From Monocercomonoides exilis (Eukaryota > Preaxostyla > Oxymonadida > Polymastigidae): a DNA stretch of 64,000 bases. Made by a program: the position numbers and the translations under genes. Below the pieces are notes generated by a model. It searched no databases. It was given only the letters and a program-made list of their open reading frames with translations, and had not been told where the DNA came from. This document shows positions 43,809-56,268 of this stretch, in pieces. The stretch is taken from NCBI GenBank assembly GCA_001643675.2, contig LSRY02000007.1:997001-1061000 (forward strand), written 5' to 3'. Within the stretch, counting starts at the first letter, position 1. Each line of letters starts with the position of its first letter.

Positions 43809-45326
43809 TTTTTTGGAAAAGACAATCTAGTCCACCAATAATTTATCAACCTCATCCAAAAAGAGAGATAGATTACATTCAGAAACGGGTATTGAGCTTC
43901 TTATTTGAGTTTTAATTTTTTGATCCATTGTTATTTTCTAATGGAACAACAATTTTATTTGCAATTCAAATTGTGGGACGTTTGAAGCACTGTGCAGGCA
44001 TCGAATATCGATGGCATTTGTATATTCATGAACTTCTTCTTCTTCATTGGCAATTCTATCATTTCACTCACACCTTTTTGAGGCATCGACATCTCATTCA
44101 TCTGTCAATGCTGATGATAATTTCATCATCTCCACGTGCTTCATGGAGAAATCATCATCTTCTTCAAAATTTCCCTCTTTTCTTTTTTTTTTAAATTCTT
44201 CACAACGCATCAGCTATCCAATATGGAAAACACCGTTTTATCGATTTTTTTCTTCATTTCTTCTCACTTTCACAATTTTCAAGGGAAGTGTGAGAATAAC
44301 AATCAGAATATTTCCTTCTTCTTCTCCTCCAACTTTTGAATGGAACTGTTTCATGGACCGTTAATGCTGCAAACAACTTTTATTTATTTTCGGAAACAGA
44401 AATGTTAAAGAATGATGAAAAAAACACTCAATTTTAAGACTTTCGCTCACTTTAACCATTTTTTTTTTTTCGTTTTTATTTTTTGAGATATTTTCTTTTC
44501 TCTTTCTCATTTAAAACTTGTTGTGGACATAATATTTTCTTTGTGATTGTTTGACATGGAACATTGGAAGGAGAAACCGAAAGGGGGATGGAAAGAGTAA
44601 GTGATCTTTTGTTGCTGAAAAGTAACAATCGATCATTCAAACACCAAAAGAAAGCTTCTTTTTTATTTTTTTGTAATTCTCATTCATCTCATCAAATTCT
44701 CTTTTCATATACTGTGCTTTGATTTCCCTTCTTTGGTTCGATGAAATCGCACGAAATTTGGAAAAGCAAATAATGAAGCAGAACTCAAAGCTACTCACAA
44801 GAGCTGAAAACACACTTTTCAAGTTGATAATTGGAATGTGTATATTGTTATTGTTATTGTTATTGTAAACAAAAAGTAATTCAAATCAACATTTTTTTTT
44901 ACTCAAAACAATAATTTTTGCAATCAAAATAATATTTGAAATAAAATTAACAATTTTTGTTCAAAACATCAAGGAATTTTTTAATTACCATTTTTTCACT
45001 TTTGCATCAGCATTAATTCTGTTTTGTCCTTATATTGATGCATTTGTGAACAATTTTTGATAATATTCATTGATTAAGATAGAATTTAATTTGTTTGGGA
45101 AATATTTATTCGATAAAAACTTGAGATATTATCTTTTTGATTGCAATAATTCTCATTTAGTAAAAATTTTGGTGTGTTTCGAAATTTGAAAACTGTCATA
45201 ACTTTAAAATGTAATATTTGGAACATGATGCAAATAAAGCGAATCAAAAGAATGAAAAGGATAAGAACTATTTTTCTGAATAAACAAACAAAATTGATCA
45301 AAAACCAATTGTATTTTTAATAAAAA

Positions 45327-48300
45327 ATGATTTTGATTTTGATTCTCGCAAACTATCTGTTTGCTCATTGTCCCGCTCGGAAAATCGATAACAAAAATCG
45401 ATCAAATGCATTTACTGATGGTTGGGCTGACGCAGCTGTTGATACCGTTTTTATTTCTGAAAAAGGAGACGATTCGAAGCCGAACTGTGGAAGTGAAGCC
45501 GATCCGTGCAAAACAATTGAGAAAGGGATTGAGCTGCTTGGAGAAGGTCCCGGAGATAAGTCCATCAAAATTGTTGACTTCACTGAAATTCCATACGGTT
45601 TTCAATTTTCAAAAGATTTCAGCCTTGCGATGGCAGCAGCATCGGAACAGGGAACGAGAGGAACGTTCAATTTTGATTTTGAAGATCTTGCTGTAAAAGG
45701 GATGTTTCACATGGTGAATGAGAAAAAATTGGCATTGAAACATTTGACATTTAATCTTATTCCCTTTAAAACTAAACATTCGCCAATAGGAGCAGAAGTT
45801 GCATCTGCAATGATTCTTTCTAGATGCCTTGAAGGTGATTTGACAATAATGAATTGCGACATATATTTTCAAAAGTGGATTAATGAATATGCGCCATTTT
45901 CAATTTTGAGAGTAACTGAAGGAAAATTGTCAATTGATGGATTTTATTGGGGTTATTTAGACTATTATTATCTTTCTAATGTGGCCATCCTGCACATATC
46001 CGAAGATGTTGCTGTTCAAAAATTGAAGAGTCTTCAAATGGACCATGCAAAGCTTGAAAAAGAATGTGCCCTGGAACTTCAGTCTTCGTTCACTCTGGAA
46101 GGAAGCCGATTTAATTCCGTTGAGAGGGCAAATGCAGGGGCAGCGTTGCTCGAAGCGAAAAGTGGGGCAGACAGAAAAGTGATGATTACTATATCTGAAT
46201 GCGAAATATCTTCTATTCAATCACTGAAATCAGAAAATGGAGGTAGCATCTATTTTGAGATGATGCACCCGGAGAGTGAACTGAACATTGCTGATACAAT
46301 ATTTGATTGGGGAAGTGCTGTTCGCGGAGGAGGAGCGATGATCGGTTCAATGAAAGGGAAAGTGAAGTTGGAAAATGTGGTGTTTCGCAGATGCGAGGCT
46401 GTGGATGATGGAGGAGGGCTGCTGATAATGGACTTGACTCAGATGGCTGGATTTGATTGCAGAAACGGAACATTTCGGGAATGCAAAGCGAAGACAGGCG
46501 GTGGGATGGCAATACATTTGGGAGAAGAGGCAAGACTGATAGATAATATTTTGTTTAAAAATTGCTTCTTCAAAGAAAATTCAGCAGAACAGTGCGGAAC
46601 TGATCTTGCAATCTGCAGCGAAGGAGATGTTGAAATGAAAAAATCACCTTTTGACGAGGATTCCTTCAGTACCATTAAAGAAAACCGAGTTGGTGCGGTA
46701 AAGAAAGATGGAACAATTGTTTTCCATGACGACTGGCTGCGCTTTGACACAGCAGAAGTGGATGTAGATGGGATAAACGGAGAAGACAGCGTGGAATGCG
46801 GAAGAAGCGGGAAAGGGGCTTGCAAGACGATAAAGCAGGCTCTCTTAAATTGCTTGCCAGGCAGAACATTTACTGTATATACAACAGAAGATAGAAACAA
46901 ATACGACACCGATCCAATTACGATTGAAGAAACGATTGCTACAGTCACAAACAGAAACGACAATATCATCAGCATCACAACAGTGCTGGACGAATCGAAG
47001 ACGCAACCAGGCGAGGGGCTGTTTAATGTGCGGAAAAATGCGTATCTTCGACTGTACAGAGCAGATGTGCAAGTGGACACAACGAGACAGAGTGGGAGAG
47101 GAAACGGCCTGTTTGTGTGCGACGGAAACGAGGCGTCTGCTAACGTCTACCGAGTGAACATCTCATGCACAGATTCAAAACAGATGCTGAACTGTGTACT
47201 GATTGAGTGCAAAATGGGAACGCTCTCCCTGAGCGAAGTGATTATCTCCAATTTAAAATCTTCTTTTGCAGTCATATTGGTTGAAACTGCGAAAGACGTC
47301 GATTTAAGTGGATTGAACATGGACACCATCTCCACAACAAACACAACACAGTCAATCATCACTATTTTAGCAGAGTGCAGGCAGCTGAGCTTTTCCGATG
47401 GAAATATTTCAAACTGTTGGTCAACAGAACATAAAGTTGGAGGAGCGCTATATTTGGAGATTGGAAGCTTCAATAATTACAGCTTTTACGGTGCTGAATT
47501 CAATAATTGCTCTTGCAAAAGTCCGCAAACTGCTTCAAATGAGCAAAATTCGATTCCGAACGAAGAATCGAAAGGTGGAGCGCTGTTTATTCGAGTTTCT
47601 GATGAAATAACAGATACAGTAGATTTGATACTGAACAGAATGAGATTTTCTGATTGCTGTGCCGACAGAGGAGAACTTATGTATCTTTCGTTTCCGATTG
47701 GCAGAAAGCAGATAAAAGATGACTTATTTGAATTTGAGATGAAAGAGATATATGGAAAAGCGAATCTGATGCTTCTGGAAGAAAGAAAAGGGGGAGAGGT
47801 GAATATTGTTGATCTTCTGAGCGATGAAGCGAACAGACTGCCGTACCATTCGCAGAACATTTATGTTGGAGGAGAGAGGGCTTGCAACGACAAGATTTGC
47901 GGAAAAAAAGAAAGACCGTGTGATCTAATCAGCACAGCTATGGAGCATAGAATACAGTATGATAATTTGAAGATACATGTTATTGGAAGAGTCTTAGTGG
48001 GCAAGCCGCTTGTGGTTCGCGAGTACATTTCACTCACTTCTGCAACTGAATCAACATTTAACTGTGAACATGGATTTGGGACAGCTTCAAATTCATTCTC
48101 AGTCACGGAGAAGAATCGGGGCATCATTCGGATTGAATCGAATATGAAAGCGGACGAATCAATTGCAGTGTTTGAATCGAGCAATTATTACATAAGTTTT
48201 GAACACATTAACATCGAGTATCCAAATGCCATTGAAGGAGACGTACTGGATGTGATTCATTCGAATTTCAAATTGAAATTAACTGATGTTGTCTTCAGCC

Positions 48301-49424
48301 CCTGGTACACCGGATTGAAAGGAGAAAATGTGAAAGGTGGAGAAGGAAGAGCTCTTCCGTATAGGTTAATTGTGTTTAAGCAAGGATTTGAAACATTTTC
48401 ACAGCTAGTCATTTACGGGAGAAACGGAAACATCACAAGCGGCAGACAGCACAACGAATGCATACATGCAAAAGAAGGAGAGGAGGAGAATAGCCTTTTG
48501 AAATTGGAGGAACCAATTGCAATCAGCGATCAGAAGAATGAAATCGGAGAAGAGGAAAGTCTGCTGTGTTCGTGGGATTCTGGATTGCTTTGCATATATG
48601 AATCATTTCCCCTCACTATTAACGACAGCTTGTTTGTAGATATAAGCGATGGCGCGATTTTTTCTAAGTTTTCTCGTCTGATTTTGAACAACTGTAGCTT
48701 TGTGAACAATCATCCGATTGGCAAGAACTGGGAGAAGTTTCCATCAATACGGCACAACATCCGATCGCCAGACAAGCCTGATAGTTATTACATTATCGTT
48801 AATGACTTGGCAACTGGAAGTGATGGATTGGACGGGAAACCATTCGGAACGCTTGCGGAAGGAAAGGTCTATGGACATGCTGCAGAAAATATGGACTCAT
48901 ATTTCTTCACCCCCACTTTGAAGAATGCAACGATGATTAAAAAATCCAAGGGGGAAGCAGAGAAAAGAAAAGTTCGAATAATCGAATCAGAAGAAGGAGC
49001 ACAAGCAGTGATTTTCGGGTCTTATCTATTTCCATGTGAACTTACAGTTGAAGCATCAAAGAAAAGAGTGGGGAAAATGAAGGAGTGGATTGAATGTCCC
49101 GTTTCTGAGTATGTGACCGAAACAGAGATCAGAGTGGAGATTCCTGCATCGCTGCTGGATGGCGACGAATACACGTCATTGGTTTGCAGGCTGAGGTATC
49201 CAAGCGGAATATTAGAAGGAGAAAAAAAGAGTACGGAATATATAACTTTGACCAAGCAAAAGAAAGAAGATCCAAAGAAATTGACAAAAGGTCAACTGGT
49301 GGCAATCATTGTGCCTGTAAGTGTGTGCTCAATTACTGCAGTTGCGACTGTTGTAATCATTGCATTTGTGGTTAGAAACAAGAAGAGAAAGCAATACAAA
49401 TCGATCATTGAAGAGAAGATTTAA
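45327..49424 (+). CDS. Surface protein: modular right-handed beta-helix with C-terminal membrane anchor
   Basis: Single-exon 1365-aa type I membrane protein. The ATG at 45327 starts a hydrophobic signal sequence (MILILILANYLFAHCPA). The ectodomain is built from at least four modules that each open with a similar line: VDTVFISEKGDD followed by CGSEADPCKTIEKGIELL (about residue 40), INGEDSVECGRSGKGACKTI (about 480), NIYVGGERACNDKICGKKE (about 843), and a weaker IIVNDLATGSDGLDGKPF (about 1155). Between them are beta-strand rungs with GGGA, GGGL, GGAL motifs and FKENSA-type FxxN motifs, as in Pmp-like beta-helices. Residues about 1325-1349 form a membrane helix (VAIIVPVSVCSITAVATVVI), followed by RNKKRKQYKSIIEEKI inside the cell. 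It probably binds glycans or other cells; this is inference. Family members in oxymonads often continue into a kinase-like domain, but this one has only a 16-residue tail. Confidence 0.88.
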   Translation: MILILILANYLFAHCPARKIDNKNRSNAFTDGWADAAVDTVFISEKGDDSKPNCGSEADPCKTIEKGIELLGEGPGDKSIKIVDFTEIPYGFQFSKDFSLAMAAASEQGTRGTFNFDFEDLAVKGMFHMVNEKKLALKHLTFNLIPFKTKHSPIGAEVASAMILSRCLEGDLTIMNCDIYFQKWINEYAPFSILRVTEGKLSIDGFYWGYLDYYYLSNVAILHISEDVAVQKLKSLQMDHAKLEKECALELQSSFTLEGSRFNSVERANAGAALLEAKSGADRKVMITISECEISSIQSLKSENGGSIYFEMMHPESELNIADTIFDWGSAVRGGGAMIGSMKGKVKLENVVFRRCEAVDDGGGLLIMDLTQMAGFDCRNGTFRECKAKTGGGMAIHLGEEARLIDNILFKNCFFKENSAEQCGTDLAICSEGDVEMKKSPFDEDSFSTIKENRVGAVKKDGTIVFHDDWLRFDTAEVDVDGINGEDSVECGRSGKGACKTIKQALLNCLPGRTFTVYTTEDRNKYDTDPITIEETIATVTNRNDNIISITTVLDESKTQPGEGLFNVRKNAYLRLYRADVQVDTTRQSGRGNGLFVCDGNEASANVYRVNISCTDSKQMLNCVLIECKMGTLSLSEVIISNLKSSFAVILVETAKDVDLSGLNMDTISTTNTTQSIITILAECRQLSFSDGNISNCWSTEHKVGGALYLEIGSFNNYSFYGAEFNNCSCKSPQTASNEQNSIPNEESKGGALFIRVSDEITDTVDLILNRMRFSDCCADRGELMYLSFPIGRKQIKDDLFEFEMKEIYGKANLMLLEERKGGEVNIVDLLSDEANRLPYHSQNIYVGGERACNDKICGKKERPCDLISTAMEHRIQYDNLKIHVIGRVLVGKPLVVREYISLTSATESTFNCEHGFGTASNSFSVTEKNRGIIRIESNMKADESIAVFESSNYYISFEHINIEYPNAIEGDVLDVIHSNFKLKLTDVVFSPWYTGLKGENVKGGEGRALPYRLIVFKQGFETFSQLVIYGRNGNITSGRQHNECIHAKEGEEENSLLKLEEPIAISDQKNEIGEEESLLCSWDSGLLCIYESFPLTINDSLFVDISDGAIFSKFSRLILNNCSFVNNHPIGKNWEKFPSIRHNIRSPDKPDSYYIIVNDLATGSDGLDGKPFGTLAEGKVYGHAAENMDSYFFTPTLKNATMIKKSKGEAEKRKVRIIESEEGAQAVIFGSYLFPCELTVEASKKRVGKMKEWIECPVSEYVTETEIRVEIPASLLDGDEYTSLVCRLRYPSGILEGEKKSTEYITLTKQKKEDPKKLTKGQLVAIIVPVSVCSITAVATVVIIAFVVRNKKRKQYKSIIEEKI

Positions 49425-50595
49425 TGAAAAGATCTTTAAATGAGATTTATTTTGGTATGTTTTTGTTTGTTTAAACTTTTTTTTTTAGAAACTTTATGTA
49501 GTTTTTGAAGAGCAAAGATAGATTATTAAATTATTACTATTTTTGTTTTTAAATTATCCATTGTAGAGTATTGTGGGGTTTGACATTTCTGTTTCAATTT
49601 CTTCTTTTTTCCCCGTATTTTTCAGAGAAATTATGTAAAGTTATTTACCTTCAAGTGCAGAATATTTTTTTCAAATGTCTCTTTTTGTTATGCTTTTCGG
49701 TAGTTCTTTGAGCTTTTGACCTTTTTTTGTTCAAAATTGGACACGTGAGAATGTATATCTGTTATGTAATTTGTTTAGTATCATTTTTTATGAAGATTTC
49801 TGATAAAAATAGCATTTCACTTTTTTGTTTTCATTATATGAGTTGAAGCTATTAAGATCATGCTATTTACATTTTATAGTTCAAAATGAAGAGTGGCTTT
49901 TTTCATCAAGAGTTTTTTCGTTTTAGGAATGCTTAATATTCTAACATGTACCTCCAAAAGAGTAATATTTTTAAATAATAATAATAACAATATTTTTATT
50001 TTTATTTTATTTTATTTTATTTTATTTTTGAGCGTGTGAACGAAAACTTCAAAAATTGTTGGAAGAGTCTCACAATCCTCCTGCACCATAAACAGAATCA
50101 CCAGGTGTTGGCTGATGCGTCGTTAAATTTTCAAGTCACAATAGATTCTATGGAACAATTTTTTGATAAAAGCCCAAATGAAACTCCATTTTCTCAAAGG
50201 ATCAGCAATACCAATTATTTAAAAGAATTTTAATGTTTCCATGATGTTATTATTGCAAGAAAAAAATAAAAACTTAACGAAAACAGCAAACAAAAAAGGT
50301 GGTAATCAAAAAATAAAAAATGAATAAATAAAATAATAAAATGAAAAATGAAAAATGAATAAATAAAATGAATAAATAAAAAAGCAATTATGAAGTTTAA
50401 AGATATGAACGCTTTTTAAATTTGAAAAGCGCCTGTGGATGAATAAAAAGAAAATGCATCCTAAATTTTAACTACATTCAAAAAAATGATGGTAGGGGTA
50501 AACAGTAAAAAACCCCTGCTCGCTAACTTCAAATGAAATCTTCCAATCCTAAAAAAAATGGTTATGACTAAATCATTAACTTCAAAAAAAATCAC
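49425..50595. other. AT-rich spacer between convergent genes
   Basis: No gene seen in about 1.2 kb. An (ATTTT)n tract lies at about 49990-50027 and (AATAA)/(AAAATG) simple repeats at about 50320-50385. A short frame at 50036-50233 has no features. It should contain the 3' ends of both flanking transcripts. Confidence 0.6.
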
Positions 50596-51460
50596 TCACA
50601 CCCTCAAAATCTTTCGAACCAAAGGAAAAAGTTTTGGTCTTCCCTTTGAATGTGAGCCTTTTCCAGTGATAATATGAAAGATCGGAGGAAGAGGATAAAA
50701 AGGTTTTTTTTCCTTTGCCTTTGTCGATTCTGTTTCCCAACGCTTCAGAAGAGTTGTTAATATATAAGCAGCTTCGTTCATAAGTTGTCCATGGAGATCC
50801 ATTGCTTGAATACCACGAGAATGGATTTGCTTATTTCTTTCTTCGAATATTGCTTCAGATGCTTCAGCTTGAGCAATCATTTTTTCTTTTGACTTCAAAG
50901 TTGATAAAGTAAAATATTCCTTTGATTTTTTATAATTGCCTTCTAATTTACATTTCTTTCCTTTTTTGAAAAGCAATTTAGCTTCTTCTGCAAGCTTCCA
51001 AGATTTATCTCGACATCTTTCAAAAATATCATCTTTTTGGGTAAAAATCAATAAAATCTTGAAAAAGCAAATAATTCGAATGCAAACCATCGATGTGCTC
51101 GAATTCAACTAATTCCCTAATGTCATCAAAACTTTTTCTTTCAAGCTTCGTTTTTTGCTTTGGAATGGCTAATTGGGTACAAGAGTTCTTTATTGTTGGT
51201 GCAGAAACGTATGCCGTATCACTGCTTTTATTTGACGCCTGAAAATCTGTTACTTTCGAAGAAGATGATGAACTTGCTTTTTCATTAATACAATCATCTT
51301 CTTCATCAAATTTTACAGTATTGAAAATGTATAAGATTGCGTCATTCAATTCAAAGTCTGTTTCTTTCAAGGCTTGAATAAATATGGATTCATCAATTGA
51401 TGGGAAAATCTCCCTCATTAAAGATATATCTGCATCATTATATAAAAGGCACTCATCCAT
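50596..51460 (-). CDS. CUE-DUF1771-Smr domain protein (Cue2/N4BP2-like)
   Basis: Predicted 269-aa protein from two exons (51088-51460 and 50596-51032), with the 55-nt GT-AG intron splitting a Gly/Asp codon. Residues about 8-50 look like a CUE ubiquitin-binding domain (ISLMREIFPSIDESIFIQAL, then DFELNDAILYIFN). Residues about 128-190 match DUF1771 (RDKSWKLAEEAKLLFKKGKK). Residues about 197-265 form an Smr domain with the nuclease signature DLHG and the ITGKGSHSKG loop. The family includes yeast Cue2 and human N4BP2; Cue2 cleaves mRNA at collided ribosomes in no-go decay. A similar role at ubiquitinated stalled ribosomes is likely by homology. A single CUE instead of two, and the short linker, make this a compact version. 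It ends AGG GTG TGA; the start is ATG at 51460. Confidence 0.88.
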
Positions 51461-51592
51461 AAAATGCAGAAGTTTCTGCTTTCAACAAAAGAATCAAAAA
51501 AGAATTATTAAATAAAATATTATACTAAAAGATCAAAACACTTATTTTTTTTTCAAATAAACAAAAATAAAAATGAAAAAAATGATTGGTCA

Positions 51593-54500
51593 TTATTCTT
51601 CAATGTCATTTTCCCAACAATCAAATGTTTCGAAAAAACGGAGTACTTGATTCATCATTGGAGGTGCTTTTGCCTCTGAAGGAAAGATTTCTTGTTTATT
51701 GGAAATATTCTCCTGATTAGTTTGAAGCTCTTCTATTTCTTTTTGTTCTTGAGTTGTTTTTGGTAAAGGAGACTCAAAATGAGTCTCAGGATTGAGATTA
51801 TGCTCATTAGCCAGAGAATTCTGAGGAGAAAGTAATTGACTAGTCGCTAAAACTTCTGAAGATTGTTCTCGTTTCAGCATTTGGAGCTGATTGCTTTCTT
51901 CAATTGTGTCAATCCATTGCTCAGCAAAGCGGGTGAGCGAAAGAATTATCAATTTCATAAACAAATGGAAATATTGCTGATTATTTGCAATTTCTGAATG
52001 TTCAGAGGCATCATATTTTTGTGTTATATCCTCCAAATTCTCATAAAGAACCTGAAAGTAACTGGAAAGCGAGGTACATAACTCAGAAAATGAAGTGATT
52101 GATTCATTTCTCACTGCTTCTTTTATCTATAAGGAGAGAGAAATATTAATATTAATTGAAAAAAAAAAAAAAGAAAGAAAGAAAGAAAGAAAAAACAGAT
52201 AAAATTTCAGTGAAAATAACAAAGACATTTTTTGAAAATAAAAAAATATAGTTATAAAATACAGAATACAAACCTCACTTAGGCCAGTAAGTGCAGAATC
52301 TTCAAAATTCCAAATGGAGCGAGATATCACAGAAAATGAAGAAGTTGCTTCAGATGGACTGTTGACAACTAAAGGAAGATGATGAGAAAGGGGATGAGAA
52401 ATGATAAATGACATTAAAGAAGATAGAATTTCTTTTTTTTTAAAAGGAAAATGAAGCTGATATTCTGAACAGAATTCATTTTCTGCTTGTAAACCAAGAA
52501 CAGGTGAAAGGAGAGTAAGAAAGGCATCTTCTGATGGCTGTATGAAGGCAAATCGTTGAGTTTGAAAGCAATTCAAGCATTGAGATGAACAAGGAAGCAA
52601 AGCTATCTTTTCTTTTAAAATTTGCAGTTGATTTTTTATTTCATGTTTTATTTGATATTTTATTTGATATTTTTGGCTTTTTATTTTTGGCTTAGTTATT
52701 TTTTGTTGGATTGTCTTTTGTTTATTAGCATTTTTTGCTTTACTCTTTTTCTTTGCTTTTGGGTTAGCTTTCACTTGACATTTTTTCTTTGGTTCATTTA
52801 TCATCCTTTCGAAGCTGAATTCATAATTATCTTCATCACTACTGTCTTCGTATTTCTCTTTCTCTTCCTCTTTCTTTATTCTTATTTTTTCCTCTTTTTC
52901 TTCTGCTTTCTTCTTTTCCAGCCATTCCCAAAGGAGCCATCGCAATAATTCTTCCTCATTCATCACTCGCACTTCGAAGATAGACTGGATATTGCTCAGC
53001 TGATGAGAAGATATGCGAAAAAGTGAGGAAGAGGAAGAGGAGGAGGAGGAGGAGGAAGAGGAAGATGGTGAAGATGGTGAAGGTGAATGTGAAGGTGAAT
53101 GTGAAGGCGAAGGTGAATGTGAATGAGAAGATGATGAAGGAGAAGATGTAGACGAAGAAGCCGATGCTGAAACTTCAGATGAATACGAGAAAAGATCACA
53201 CAACCCCCTTTCCCACTCCAATAAATTCAATTTTTCTTCATTCTTTTGAAATATTTCATTTGTCGGCTCAATCCACACAACAAACAGAGAAAATGCATTA
53301 GACATTTCATGACACTCAGAAGGGAGGAGGAGGTGAGCTGGCTGAGGCAGATACTCAGCACTGTGGTGGAGAAAGAGGGCAACAAAGCCAACTCGATATG
53401 AATAGCCAGAGCGAGAAAGAAGATGGCTTGGAGAGCGAAGGTGATTGGATGTATTATTGTGATTGATGTTACTGTCACTAAAAGTGCGATTTCTACTTCT
53501 TCTTCTTCTTCTTCCTCTTCTTCCGCTTCCACTGCTCCTTCTGATAAAACCACTTTCACTTTCAGAATATGAGTCTATTTCTGAGTCTGAATCTGAGTCA
53601 GAGTTTGAGTCTGAACTTGAACTAGAACTTGAACTTGAACTTGAACTTGAACTAGAATCTGAATCTGAATCTGAATCTGAATCAGAATCAGAATCAGAAT
53701 TGGTATCAGAATAAGAAAAAGAATAAGAATCATCAGAAGAATCACTGCTTTTGTGGCATTTTGCAAATGGGACCGTCACAAAAGAGCCCGGTTGTGGGAA
53801 AAGAGAGGAAATAAACTCATTTTGTTGAGTGAAGTTTTGAAGAGAAGATGAAAAATGTGATTGTGAAGAAGAAGAAGAAGAAGAAGAAGAAGAAGAAGAT
53901 GATGATGATGATGATGATGATTCCATTGATGATTTTATTGATGGTTTTGAGACAGAAACTGCTGAAGATGCAAATAACTCTGGATAGAATGAGGGATCCA
54001 GCCAGGGAGGAAGAGGAGGTATTGGCAAATTGAAATTCAAATTGTGAAGTTCTTCTTCTCCTCCTCCTTTTCTTTTTTTTCCCTCTTTTCCTTCTTCTTT
54101 CTCTCCTTCTTTCTCTTCTTTTTCATTCAAAACTTTACTATTTTCTTGTTCTTCTTTTGAACAAGGAAGTTGATTTTGAAGGAAAGATAGCGAATTGTTT
54201 CGAAAAGATAAGAAAATCTTTGGATTTTGATTCAAAAATAGGGTAGAAAATGTGCTGAACGAGATCAGATGAGGAGAAACCCTGCAAAAGGAAGGGTAAA
54301 TGAATGGAAGAATGAAACAGTTATCTTTACAACCACAATTGAAACAATGAAATTTTGTGTTATTTTCCTTTTTGACACATTTGACAGAAGATGATGAAGA
54401 TTTAGATGATGATGATGATAAAGAAGAAGAAGAAGAAAATTCATCAGAAACATCGTTTAATTTCTCTTCCTCTTCTCTTTCTCTTTCTCCTTCTCTTTCT

Positions 54501-56236
54501 CCTCCTCCTTCTTTCTTTTCTTCTTCCTCCTCTTCCTCATACAAGAAGCTGACAAGCAGAAAAGAAATGAATTTTTTCCTTTTTTTCATCTGAGTGAATA
54601 AAACAGAGCGAACAGAAAGAGGAAGAAATGGATGCAAAAGAGTATTAAAAGAGCTCATAAGCAAAGAGGGAGTTAAAATTGGATATTTTGAATGGGAAAA
54701 ATCAAAATGTTTGAGAGAAGAAGAAATAAAAGAAGAGGAGAAAGAGGAAGAGGAAGAGGAAGATGAAGAAGAAGAAGAGGAGGAGGTGGTGGTGGTGGAA
54801 GAAGAAGACGAAGAAGAAGAAGTGCTGAAGATATCAGAATAAACAGAATAGAAGTGGAAATAGGCATCTGTAGCAAGGAAATATGTGGAAGATGTTTCTT
54901 TTGAGAGAGAGAAAGAAAATGAATTGTGAGAAAATGGAGAAGGGGTAATAGAAGAAGAGATGGATGAAGATGGAGAGGAGGAGGAGGAGGAAAAAGAGGT
55001 GGAGAAGGAGGAAGAAGAAGAAGGGGAAGGGATAAAGCCATTGCAAGAAGAAGAAGAAGAAGAAGAAGAAGAAGAAGAAGAAGAAGAAGAAGAAGAAGAA
55101 GAAGAAGGGACAAATGGAGAGGAAGAAGGTGTGATGAGTGAAGAGACAATAGGATCAGCATGTTCTGAGTGGATGATGGTGATTGAATGATTAATAGAAG
55201 GAAAGGAAAAAGGAGAAGGAGAAGGAGAAGGAGAAGGAGAAGGAGAAGAGGAAGAGGAAGAGGTTGGTGAAAGAGAAGGAGAAAGAGAAAGAGAAAGAGA
55301 AAGAGGAGAAGAAGGAGGAGGAAATTGAAGTGAAGAAGATGAAGAAGAAGAAGAAGATGATAGTTGAGGAGAAGGAAAGATAGGTGAAGGGTGTGGAATA
55401 ACAGAGATGTTCTGTGAAATTGAAAGTGGAAGAGAAGGAGAAGGAGAAGGAGAAGTGGAAAAAGAAGAAGGAGAGGAGAAGGAAGAGGAAGAAAAGGAAG
55501 AAGAGGAAGAAGAAAGAGAATAAGAATAAAAATCTTGCTTTAAACTTGTATTTTGATTATGACTATTATTATTATTATTATTGGCATGTCCCAGTTTGAA
55601 TACATTTCTGGAGCCAGAAAAATGAGAAAATTTAGCAAAATTCAAAGGTTTTAATGGAGACACAGACAAATCATCTGAAATATCAGAATCGCATATGCTG
55701 TTATCTTCAATATCCATTTGATTATTGTTGTTATTATTATCGTCATTATCGACTTCTTCCTTTGGTCGACTGATTATCAATGCTTCTGATTTTATGGTCT
55801 GATAACTATCTTTTTCATTTGTGTTGATTATTTCCCTTTTCGTTTGTTGCTCTTCACCAGAAGAAATCTTATCATTTCCTTCTTGAACAAATTCTTGTTC
55901 TTTCTTTTCTTCTTCTTTTTCTTCTTTTCCCTCTTCATCATTATTATTCTCCTCTTCCTCCTCCTTTTCTTCTTCTTCTTCCTCTTCTTCCTCTTCCTCC
56001 TCACTGAAAAAAGAGAACGGAGGACGAAAATTCCTGTGAAAGAACAAAGAAGGCAAAGAAAGTATGTTGATTGGAGGCAAAGCAAAAAAAGATGAAGAAG
56101 ATTGCGTTGTTATTTGTGAGTTATTTGTTAGTTCGATTTGCTGTTTATGTTCTGATTGAGAATTGAATTCTCTGGGTTCCATCATTATTGAAGGGGATTC
56201 TAATAATGAAGAAGAGGAAGAAGAAGAAGATGATGA

Positions 56237-56268
<32 letters not shown>

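Noticed and set aside
52127-52273. Hydrophobic C-terminal extension of the giant SAP protein's open frame
   Set aside because: It translates a pyrimidine-rich intron with a GTTTGT donor and TATAG acceptor. Splicing leads in frame to the exon ending at 51593.
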